Of a stretch of DNA of 64,000 nucleotides, positions 35,859 to 45,100 are shown piece by piece. Where the stretch lies: positions 592,369 through 656,368 of the forward strand of contig NZ_JUIV01000001.1 of NCBI RefSeq assembly GCF_004151235.1, in the 5' to 3' direction. Numbering within the stretch: position 1 is the first letter of the stretch; each line of letters starts with the position of its first letter. The DNA comes from Flavobacterium anhuiense (GTDB taxonomy: Bacteria > Bacteroidota > Bacteroidia > Flavobacteriales > Flavobacteriaceae). The notes beneath the pieces are model-generated. The model did not search any database, was not told where the DNA came from, and worked only from the letters and a program-made list of their open reading frames with translations. The translations under genes and the position numbers were made by a program.

Positions 35859-37436
35859 ATGAAAACAAATAATATAAAAAAATCACTAATCTGTTTAGGT
35901 CTTTTGACTTTAGTTGGTTGTACAGATAATTTTGATGAGATCAATAGTAATCCCGATGGTTTTACACAAGAGGAAGTAACGCAAGATTTTAATCATATCA
36001 GAGGACCTTTTAAAGGTATGTTTGAAAATGTAATGGTAAATACTCCAGGTTGGAAGTATCAAGTTGCGATTGATTTATCTGGTAATACTTGGGGAGGTTA
36101 TACGACAGCACCCGGTTTTGATGGAGCTAATAACCTTTCATATGCGCTTTCTGATAACTGGAACCTTTGGGGATGGGAAGCTATTTATGCGCAAGTTATG
36201 GCAAACTATTTGAAAGTTGAAAGAGAGGCAAAAGGTAAATATGATCAATTTTATGCGCTTGCTACGATTATAAAAGTACAAACTTTGCATAAAGCAGCAG
36301 ACACTTGGGGACCAATTGTGTATTCAAAACTAGGTACTACAGATGCTGCAATTGGGTACGATTCTCAGGAAGAAGCTTATGCTTTAATGTTTAAAGATTT
36401 AGATTTTGCTGTTGCAGAATTAACAAAAAGAGTTGATGCTGGAGAAAAAACCTCTTTTGCTGGTACAGATCGTTCAACATACGATGGAGATTATACTAAA
36501 TGGGTTAGATATGCAAACTCTTTGCGTTTGAGATTAGCAATGCGTGTTGTAAAAGTTAATCCTACCTTGGCTAAGACAGAAGCAGAAAAAGCTATTAGCC
36601 AAAAATTTGGAGTTATGACGTCTGCAGGCGATAGTTTTATTGTTGTTAAAGATGTGGCACAGCATCCGTTGAGAGTTGCTGCGTACGATTATAACGATAG
36701 CCGTATGTCTGCTGATATGGAGTCAATTATGGGAGGATATAATGATCCTAGAATGAAAGTTTATTTTGAAGAATCTGAACAATTTCCAGGAGAATACAAA
36801 GGAATCCGCACAGGTGGTAATCTTGGAGATAAATCAAAACATTTAAAGTTTTCAAATTTTGGTAAAGTTGTAGCTAAAGATAAGCAAGTTGTTTGGATGA
36901 ACGCTGCTGAAGTATATTTCTTAAGAGCAGAAGGAGCTTTAAGAGGCTGGAATATGGGTGGGGACGCTGCAACATTCTATAAAGCAGGTATTACAGCTTC
37001 TTTCGATCAGCTTTCTACTGGTGGTGCTGCAGATTATATTGCTGACAATGTAAAAGTTGCTAAAGATTATGTAGATCCAGTTGCTCCATTCAACAGTGGT
37101 TTAGCTGTAAATAAAGTTACAGTTGCTTGGGATGAAACTGCAAGCAATGAAGTGAAATTGCAAAAAATCATTACTCAAAAATGGATTGCTAATTTCCCTG
37201 ACGGTATGGAAGCTTGGGCTGAACACCGCAGAACTGGTTACCCAAAATTATTGCCAATTCTTAACAACCAAAGTGCTGGTGCAATCACTACTGAATATGG
37301 TGTACGAAGAATAAACTTTGTATCTACTGAAAAAGACGGAAATCCAGAAGGTCTTAAAACAGGTATTGCAAAACTTAACGGACCTGATAACGGTGGAACA
37401 AGAACTTGGTGGGATGTTAACGCTCCAAATTTCTAA
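35859..37436 (+). CDS. SusD-like surface glycan-binding lipoprotein
   Basis: Outer-membrane lid of the SusC transporter that binds glycan. The signal peptide ends at a lipobox, LVGC (Cys21). The helical TPR scaffold of SusD/RagB-like proteins follows, with WGWEAIYAQVMANYLKVE, TLHKAADTWGPIVYSKLG, YDSQEEAYALMFKDLDFAV and KWIANFPDGMEAWAEHRRTGYPKL. Its 525 residues fit the family. It follows susC directly. A hairpin without T tract lies in the 102-base gap to the NagB fusion gene and may adjust expression of downstream genes. Confidence 0.95.
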   Translation: MKTNNIKKSLICLGLLTLVGCTDNFDEINSNPDGFTQEEVTQDFNHIRGPFKGMFENVMVNTPGWKYQVAIDLSGNTWGGYTTAPGFDGANNLSYALSDNWNLWGWEAIYAQVMANYLKVEREAKGKYDQFYALATIIKVQTLHKAADTWGPIVYSKLGTTDAAIGYDSQEEAYALMFKDLDFAVAELTKRVDAGEKTSFAGTDRSTYDGDYTKWVRYANSLRLRLAMRVVKVNPTLAKTEAEKAISQKFGVMTSAGDSFIVVKDVAQHPLRVAAYDYNDSRMSADMESIMGGYNDPRMKVYFEESEQFPGEYKGIRTGGNLGDKSKHLKFSNFGKVVAKDKQVVWMNAAEVYFLRAEGALRGWNMGGDAATFYKAGITASFDQLSTGGAADYIADNVKVAKDYVDPVAPFNSGLAVNKVTVAWDETASNEVKLQKIITQKWIANFPDGMEAWAEHRRTGYPKLLPILNNQSAGAITTEYGVRRINFVSTEKDGNPEGLKTGIAKLNGPDNGGTRTWWDVNAPNF

Positions 37437-37464
37437 AAACGAGAATATTAAGTTTGGTTAGTAG

Positions 37465-37498
37465 TATGGTATAGATGGTGAAAGCTGTCTATACCATA
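37465..37498 (+). promoter_or_regulatory. intercistronic hairpin between susD and the nagB fusion
   Basis: TATGGTATAGA (37465-37475) pairs perfectly with TCTATACCATA (37488-37498) around a 12-base loop. No T tract follows, so it looks like a processing or mRNA-stabilising hairpin rather than a terminator. Confidence 0.6.
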
Positions 37499-37538
37499 TC
37501 TTAAAGCCAAAAGGGTAACTACTACAAAAAAGAAAAAA

Positions 37539-39476
37539 ATGAAAAGTGCTTTAGAAATAAAACCTGATATTAGTTACAAAAGCGCTGGAAAATTTGAAGA
37601 AACTCGTTTTGAGAAAATTCATAACGAGATTTTCAAAAGTTCTATTGAAGCTTCTGTAATTGTAGCACAGGAAATTGCGCAGCTTATTAGATCTAAGCAG
37701 GAAAAAAATAAATCTTGTGTTTTAGGTTTAGCAACAGGTTCTTCTCCGATCAAAGTTTATGAGGAACTAGTGCGAATGCACAGAGAAGAAGGACTAAGTT
37801 TTAGCAATGTAATCACCTTTAATCTGGATGAATATTATCCAATGACTAAGGAGAATAATCAGAGCTATCATTATTTCATGCATGAGCATCTTTTTAATCA
37901 TATTGATATCAAACCTGAAAATATTAATATTCCTGATGGTACAGTGGCAATTGATGAAATTAATCAATACTGTATTGATTATGAAATGAATATTAAAAAC
38001 GCTGGTGGCCTTGATTTTCAGTTATTAGGAATTGGACGTACAGGACACGTAGGGTTTAATGAGCCAGGTTCGCATATTAATTCAGGAACAAGAATTATCA
38101 CTTTGGATCATATCACAAGAGTCGATGCTTCATCTGCTTTTAATGGTATTGATAATGTGCCGAAACGTGCCATAACAATGGGAGTTTCGACTATTCTGAG
38201 ATCAAAACGTATTGTTTTGATGGCTTGGGGACAGAATAAAGCAGATATTATCAAAAGAACTATTCAAGGCGATATCAGTTCAGAAGTTCCGGCTACATTT
38301 TTACAAAATCATCCAAATGCAACTTTTGTTTTAGATCAGTCTGCAGCTTCAGAATTAACTCGTTTTAAAACACCTTGGTTAGTTGGTGAATGCCTTTGGA
38401 CACCTGAATTAAAAAGTAAAGCGATTGTTTGGCTTTGCCAAAAGACAAAACAGTCTATTTTAAAATTGACAGACCGTGATTATAACAATAACGGAATGTC
38501 TGATCTTTTGGCTCAAGAAGGTTCTGCTTATGATATGAACATTAACATGTTTAATATCTTACAGCATACCATTACCGGATGGCCAGGAGGAAAACCAAAC
38601 ACAGATGATTCATTTCGTCCAGAAAGGGCAAATCCGGCAAAAAAGAGAGTAATCCTTTTTAGTCCGCACCCTGATGACGATGTGATTTCTATGGGAGGAA
38701 CATTTTCAAAATTAATCAAGCAAGGACACGATGTTCATGTGGTGTACCAAACTTCAGGAAATATTGCCGTTTCAGATGATGAAGCGTTAAAATTTGCAGA
38801 AGTTGCCAGTGATTTTATCGGAGAAGGTCAAGCAGATATCAACTTCAAATCGGTTATCGAGTTTTTAAATAACAAATCTGAAAACCAAATCGATTCTTTA
38901 GAAGTTCGAAAATTAAAAGGGCTTATCAGAAGAAGAGAATCTTACGGAGCGACAAGATACATCGGGTTGAAAGATGAAAATACCCACTTTTTGGATCTTC
39001 CTTTTTATGAAACAGGACAAGTTAAAAAGAATCCGTTAGGACCAGAAGATATTGCTATTGTAAAAGATATCATTGCCAAAATAAAACCGCATCAGGTTTT
39101 TGCTGCTGGAGATTTGGCAGATCCGCACGGAACTCATGAAGTTTGTCTAAATGCCATTTTTGCCGCATTAAAAGAACTTAAACCAGAACCATACATGAAC
39201 GATTGTTGGTTGTGGCTTTATAGAGGCGCTTGGCACGAATGGGATATTCATGAAATAGATATGGCCGTTCCGTTAAGTCCATCAGAAGTTTTATTGAAAC
39301 GTCATGCCATTTTACACCACCAGTCTCAAAAAGATAGAGTGATGTTTCAAGGAAATGACTCTCGTGAATTCTGGGTTAGGGCAGAAGATCGGAACAAAAA
39401 CACAGCCATATTATACGATGAATTAGGTTTGGCTGAGTATGAAGCGATTGAAGCCTTTAAGCGTTTTGACTACTAA
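37539..39476 (+). CDS. NagB-like glucosamine-6-phosphate deaminase fused to PIG-L/LmbE deacetylase
   Basis: A 645-residue fusion. The N-terminal part (about 20-300) is a NagB/sugar isomerase fold: LATGSSPIKVYEEL, FNLDEYYPM with Asp97, and GIGRTGHVGFNEPGS with His170 and Glu175. The C-terminal part (about 365-600) is a PIG-L/LmbE N-deacetylase: zinc motif SPHPDDDVI (His377, Asp379, Asp380) and DPHGTHEVC. NagB converts GlcN6P to fructose 6-phosphate and ammonia. PIG-L proteins deacetylate GlcNAc derivatives, so one protein might deacetylate and deaminate in turn, and no nagA is seen here. Thr168 replaces the catalytic Asp141 of E. coli NagB, which leaves the exact activity open. The architecture is known from other Bacteroidota. 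Confidence 0.88.
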   Translation: MKSALEIKPDISYKSAGKFEETRFEKIHNEIFKSSIEASVIVAQEIAQLIRSKQEKNKSCVLGLATGSSPIKVYEELVRMHREEGLSFSNVITFNLDEYYPMTKENNQSYHYFMHEHLFNHIDIKPENINIPDGTVAIDEINQYCIDYEMNIKNAGGLDFQLLGIGRTGHVGFNEPGSHINSGTRIITLDHITRVDASSAFNGIDNVPKRAITMGVSTILRSKRIVLMAWGQNKADIIKRTIQGDISSEVPATFLQNHPNATFVLDQSAASELTRFKTPWLVGECLWTPELKSKAIVWLCQKTKQSILKLTDRDYNNNGMSDLLAQEGSAYDMNINMFNILQHTITGWPGGKPNTDDSFRPERANPAKKRVILFSPHPDDDVISMGGTFSKLIKQGHDVHVVYQTSGNIAVSDDEALKFAEVASDFIGEGQADINFKSVIEFLNNKSENQIDSLEVRKLKGLIRRRESYGATRYIGLKDENTHFLDLPFYETGQVKKNPLGPEDIAIVKDIIAKIKPHQVFAAGDLADPHGTHEVCLNAIFAALKELKPEPYMNDCWLWLYRGAWHEWDIHEIDMAVPLSPSEVLLKRHAILHHQSQKDRVMFQGNDSREFWVRAEDRNKNTAILYDELGLAEYEAIEAFKRFDY

Positions 39477-39632
39477 AATTTTTTTCCGATTCATTTTATA
39501 ATGAATCAAATAGCAAAATTCAGATTGATCTCATTGCGAAAGTGAGGTAAAAGCTGGAATCATTCTGAGTTTTGTTTTTTTATATAAATTTTGGATACTT
39601 ATTAAAAACTATCCAACCAAAAAAAAAGAAAA

Positions 39633-41699
39633 ATGAAATATCTATTTGTATTATTATTTGCTGGCATATCTGCAGGTGCTCAAGTCCAGAAAGAGCAGCT
39701 GAATCTTATGCCTTGGCCTCAGAATGTTGTTATTAATGAAGGTAATTTTAATTTAAGCAAAAATTTTAAAGTAAACATTACTGGAAATCCAAATCCAAGA
39801 ATTTTTGGAGGAGTAACTCGTTTTTTGCGCCGTTTAGATGGTAGAACAGGTATATTTTTCGAGCAAGGTTTTATTGAAAAATTAAATGAAGTTCCAAATG
39901 CGGAATTACAGATTAATTGCACCAAAAGCGGTAAAATTGGTTTGTACGAAGACGAAAGTTATCATTTAGATATCACTTCAAACAAAATCACTTTAAACGC
40001 TTCAAGTGATTTAGGAGCTTTGCATGGTTTAGAGACATTATTGCAAATGCTTCAAAACAATTCAAAAACATTTTATTTTCCAGCTTCAAAAATTTCAGAT
40101 TTCCCAAGATTTACATGGAGAGGTTTAATGATGGATGTTTCAAGACATTTTCAGCCAATTGATGTAGTTAAGAGAAATATTGATGCATTGGCAGCAATGA
40201 AAATGAATGTTTTTCATTGGCACTTGGTTGACGATCAAGGCTGGAGAATTGAAATGAAAAAACATCCAAGATTTACGCAAGTAGCTTCGGATGGAATGTA
40301 TTACACACAAGAGGAAATTAAAAATATCGTAAAATATGCCGATGAGCGCGGTATTTTAATTGTTCCAGAAATAGATGTTCCGGGTCACGGATCTGCAATC
40401 TTAACAGCTTATCCAGAAATTGGAAGCAAAGCGATTACGCTGACAGGAGGAACATCCGAAAAAAATATTCAAGGTACAGCAATTGCTACCTATGGAATTG
40501 AAAGAAATGCTGGGATTTTTTCGCCAACATTAGATCCTTCAAATCCTAAAACATACCAGCTTTTAAGCGAAGTTTTTGATGAGGTTTGTCCGTTGTTTCC
40601 TGGCGCTTATTTCCATATTGGAGGAGATGAAAACGAAGGAAAAGACTGGGATGCAAACCCTAAAATTCAAGAATTCAAAAAGAAACATAATTTAAAAACC
40701 AACCACGAACTGCAAACGTATTTCACAATGCAATTGGCTCCGATGTTAAAGAAACACGGAAAACAATTGATGGGTTGGGAAGAAATTTTAACCAAAGATT
40801 TATCTAAAGAGGCCATTGTACATTCTTGGAGAGGTCCAAACGAAGGAATGCCAGCAGGACAATCTCTTGTTGATGCCGTTAAAAAAGGATATAAAACAGT
40901 TTTATCAAACGGATATTATATCGATTTGATGTATCCAATTGCAAGTCATTACTTAAACGATCCAATGCCAAAAGGAGCTAATTTAACCAGTGACGAAAAA
41001 GCAAGAATTCTGGGAGGTGAAGCTACAATGTGGACAGAATTGGTTACCCCAACAACTATTGATTCTAGAATTTGGCCAAGAACTGCTGCAATTGCAGAAA
41101 GATTATGGTCGGCAGAAGATGTAGTAGATGTTGAGAATATGCGCAAACGTTTAGAGAATATTTCTTTTAGATTAGAAGAATTGGGCATTACACATATTCG
41201 TAATAAAGATGTGATTTTAAGAAACATTGCAAACAATCAAGATATCAAATCATTGGAAGAATTCTCTAATGTAAGCGAACCATTGAAAGGATATACTCGA
41301 AATAAAGGGGGAACAGAGTATCAAATGTATTCTCCATTTACCTTGTTTGCAGACGCTTGCGGGCCAGACGCAAAAGATGCTCTTGCATTTGACGCAGCTG
41401 TAAATCAATATTTAACAAATAAATCGGCAGACAATAAAGCCAAAGTAGCTGCATTTTTTACAAAATGGATTGCAGTTCATAAAGGATTAACAGAATTAAG
41501 CAATAACGCACCGTTGGTGCAGCCAATATTACCATTGTCTAAAAAATTAAATGATGCTTCTCAGGAATTATTATTGGTTTTAGATAATAAATCAACTTTA
41601 GCGCCTGCAGATCTGAAAAAATTGATTGAACAATGCAATACAAAAGATCATGCAGATGTAGAACTGTCTGTTTATGAGAGTTTAAAGAAATTAATTTAG
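39633..41699 (+). CDS. GH20 beta-N-acetylhexosaminidase
   Basis: Exo-glycosidase that removes GlcNAc from chitin oligomers by substrate-assisted catalysis. A signal peptide (MKYLFVLLFAGISAGAQ) is followed by a GH20b N-terminal domain (about 25-150) and the TIM barrel (about 155-510): FTWRGLMMDVSRHFQP, FHWHLVDDQGWRIEM, VPEIDVPGHG, and the catalytic pair in HIGGDENEG (Asp-Glu). A helical C-terminal extension (about 540-688) is unassigned. There is no type IX tail, so it is probably periplasmic or outer-membrane associated. It lies between the NagB fusion and chitinase genes. Confidence 0.95.
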   Translation: MKYLFVLLFAGISAGAQVQKEQLNLMPWPQNVVINEGNFNLSKNFKVNITGNPNPRIFGGVTRFLRRLDGRTGIFFEQGFIEKLNEVPNAELQINCTKSGKIGLYEDESYHLDITSNKITLNASSDLGALHGLETLLQMLQNNSKTFYFPASKISDFPRFTWRGLMMDVSRHFQPIDVVKRNIDALAAMKMNVFHWHLVDDQGWRIEMKKHPRFTQVASDGMYYTQEEIKNIVKYADERGILIVPEIDVPGHGSAILTAYPEIGSKAITLTGGTSEKNIQGTAIATYGIERNAGIFSPTLDPSNPKTYQLLSEVFDEVCPLFPGAYFHIGGDENEGKDWDANPKIQEFKKKHNLKTNHELQTYFTMQLAPMLKKHGKQLMGWEEILTKDLSKEAIVHSWRGPNEGMPAGQSLVDAVKKGYKTVLSNGYYIDLMYPIASHYLNDPMPKGANLTSDEKARILGGEATMWTELVTPTTIDSRIWPRTAAIAERLWSAEDVVDVENMRKRLENISFRLEELGITHIRNKDVILRNIANNQDIKSLEEFSNVSEPLKGYTRNKGGTEYQMYSPFTLFADACGPDAKDALAFDAAVNQYLTNKSADNKAKVAAFFTKWIAVHKGLTELSNNAPLVQPILPLSKKLNDASQELLLVLDNKSTLAPADLKKLIEQCNTKDHADVELSVYESLKKLI

Positions 41700-42187
41700 A
41701 GTTGGATTTGAATTAGTATTTAGTACGTTTTTGAGTTACTAATGTTTTTTTAGAGTGATAATTATCTCTGCCATATTTATGGCAGGGGTAATTACAATGA
41801 CAACTTTGAATTTTTAGAACAAACACATCAGAAATAATCAGTAAAAATTTTTAAAAAAAATAACCAATAACGGAGTATTAACCTTTTAAAAACCAAATAG
41901 AAAGAATACCACAAAACATGACAATAAAAGAGTATAGATTGATGAGTAGTCCCAAATTTATCATTTGTATTTAACATTAATTTTTTAAAAATTATAAATA
42001 AATATCAATCACTACTATTGGCTAATGATTATGTATGAATCAGTAATAGTAATATTTATCTATAGAATTTAATTTGAGTTTATTTCCAATCGACCGCAGC
42101 CTTCCAACCTGCAGTTGAGCGAAACCCAGAAGCTAAAAGCTGCTGTGTCCAATTACTTATTTTCTATTAACTAAATATTTATTAACT
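41700..42187. other. 488-base spacer upstream of the chitinase gene
   Basis: No gene is visible. It has a hairpin CTGCCATATTTATGGCAG near 41768-41785, possibly ending the upstream transcript, then very AT-rich sequence. About 42085-42150 is an unusually GC-rich patch (GACCGCAGCCTTCCAACC... GAAGCTAAAAGCTGCTG) that could be a leader structure for the chitinase mRNA. No exact promoter match was found. Confidence 0.5.
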
Positions 42188-45100
42188 ATGAAACATTATT
42201 ACAGATTGCTCTTTTTGTTACTGTTTCCCTTACTTGCGTTGGCTCAACCGGCCCACGGAAAAAAAGTAGTAGGGTATTATGCGCAATGGTCTATCTATGC
42301 TCGGGATTTTAATGTTCCGAAGATTGATGGAAGTAAATTGACTCATTTAAATTATTCTTTTTATGGGACTACTTATGATCCTGCCCATCCTGAGAATACA
42401 AAATTAAAATGTTTAGACACTTATGCTGATTTTGAGCATATGGAAGGTGGAATTCCGTGGGATGCACCAGTAAAAGGAAACTTTTATGATTTAATGAAAT
42501 TGAAAGAAAAGTATCCGCATTTAAAAATTTTAATCTCTGTGGGAGGCTGGACAAAAGGTCAAGATCTTTCTCCAATTGCTGCAAGTCCTGTAGCAAGAGC
42601 GGCTTTAGCAGCAGATATGGCAAACTTCATTACTACATACCCGTTTATTGATGGTTTCGATATCGATTGGGAATATCCTCTTTCTGGTGGAACTGATGGC
42701 ACAGAAATAGTAAATGGTGCGCCTGTTCCTCCACAAAAATATAGCCCAGACGATAATAAAAATTTAGTGCTTTTATTGAAAGCGATGCGTCAGGCAATGC
42801 CAAATAAATTGGTGACAATTGCTGCTGGAAACAATGTTAGAAATGTTTCTAAACAGTATTTAGGGCCAAACAACAGAGCACAATACGGAATGACAGAAGA
42901 TATTTCGACTTATTGTGACTATATCACTTATTTCGGATATGATTTTGGCGGTAACTGGTACGATAAAACTTGTTACAACGCACCTTTATATGCAAGCGGA
43001 AACCCTAATGACCCGTTGTATGGCGCAACGCAATCAGAATCATTAGACGAATTAACAAATCAATATTTGAATGTAATTGGTTTTCCTGCCAATAAATTAA
43101 TTATGGGATTGCCTTTCTACGGAAAAAAATTCGATAACGTTGCCGCAAATTCAACAAACGGATTGTTTGTTTCAGCACCAAGATATATAGTTGGTGGATG
43201 TACAAATCCGCAAAACCCAACAGGTACATGGGATGGTTCTGGAGCTTGTGAAAAATCAGGAAGTATCGAAATCTGCGATTTAGTAGGAAATCCAGTTACC
43301 AATTCACATCCTTACTTAGATCCAAATACTATGATGGTAACACCTTCTGCAGCTTCTGCTGGATGGGTTCGTTATTTTGACAATACTACTAAAGTGCCTT
43401 ACTTATATAATGCTACTACCAAAGAATTTATCTCTTATGAAGATAAACAGTCAATGGATTTAAAGGTGCAATATATAAAATCTAAAAATTTAGCAGGAGG
43501 TATGATTTGGGAATTGTCTCAAGATACAAGAGGCTCAATTCCAAATTCATTATTAAACCAAGTTGATACTTCTTTTGGAAGCGTTGTTCCGGGAACAGTT
43601 AGTATTTCTGGTTCTGTTAAAAATGGAGCAACTTTAGTTACAAACGTTACAGTTGAATTGCGAAATGCAAGCAATGCAGTAATTCAAACAGTAGTTTCTA
43701 CTACAGGAAACTTTGCTTTCAATAATTTAACTTCAGGACAAAATTATTCGCTTACAGCAGTAAAAGCAAGTTATACATTTGTTCCTGTTAGTTTAACGAA
43801 TGTTACAGTTAATCAGACTGGAGTAACAATCAACGGAACTCAACCAACTTACACAGTAAGCGGAACGGTTCTAGACGGAACAACAGGAGTTTCTGGTGTA
43901 ACCATTTCTGCAGTTTCTGGAAGCACAACATTAACAGCGGTTTCAAACGCAAGTGGAGCATATAGCGTAGCAGGATTAACAGCTGGTTTAAACTTTACCG
44001 TTACGGCTGCAAAATCTGGGTTTTCTTATACTCCAGCTTCAACAGTTTACAATGCAATTGACGCGAATAAAACGCTTAATTTCACTCAAGGAGCAGCGGT
44101 GGCAACGTACACCGTAAGCGGAACAGTTCTTAACGGAACAACTCCAGTTTCTGGTGTAACAGTAACTGCATCATCTACAGCAGGGAATGTTACTGCAACG
44201 ACTAATTCAAGCGGAGCATATTCATTGACTTTAGCTTCTGGTGGAAATTATACAGTAACGGCTGCTTTAACAGACCAAACATTTACGCCAGCATCAACAG
44301 TTTATTCTAATTTGAATGCTAATAAAACATTGAATTTTACTCAAGATGTTGCAACAACTACGAGCAAAATCAGTGGAACAGTTAAAAACGGAACAATTCC
44401 TGTTGCTGGAGCGAAAGTAGAATTGGTTTTACCTTGGACAGACAATAACCACAACTGGAAAAGCGTTTTAGCAACAACAGATGCACAAGGAAAATACAGC
44501 TTTGACAATTCGGTTATAGATGGTTATACACAAGCTTTGAGTTTGAAATTAAACTCTTGGCAAAATGGCGAAGTGGCTTATTACCCAAATAATCTAGCCA
44601 ACTTTGCAATTCCTGCGACTCCAACAGTTTATAATTTCAATACAAGTTCAACGGCTAAAACAGCGTTGGCAGCAGCTACAAACTTAATCAGCGGAACTGT
44701 AAAAAATGGTTCTACGCCTGTAGCGAATGCTAAAGTGGAAATCGTTTTACCATGGACAGATAACACGCACAACTGGAAAAGCGTTCTAGCGACAACAGAT
44801 GCATCAGGAAATTATACTTTCGATAATTCAGTTGTAGCAGGATATACGCAAATTCTAAGCTTGAAATTAAATTCGTGGCAAAATGGAGAAGTTGCTTATT
44901 ACCCAAATAATCTGGCAAACTTCGCAGTTCCAACAACGCCAACAATTTATAATTTTAATACACAAACTACGGTTGTTACTAAGCCAGTAGTTGCCATTAC
45001 AGCTCCAACAGCTTCATCAATTGCTATAAACTTAGGATCATCAATTAATTTTGTTGCAAGTGTTGGATTAAGTGCTGCCGATGCGACTACAATCTCATCT

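Noticed and set aside
42085..42150. Possible tRNA in the chitinase leader
   Set aside because: No acceptor stem, no T-loop GTTCGAATC-like motif and no anticodon arm could be aligned.
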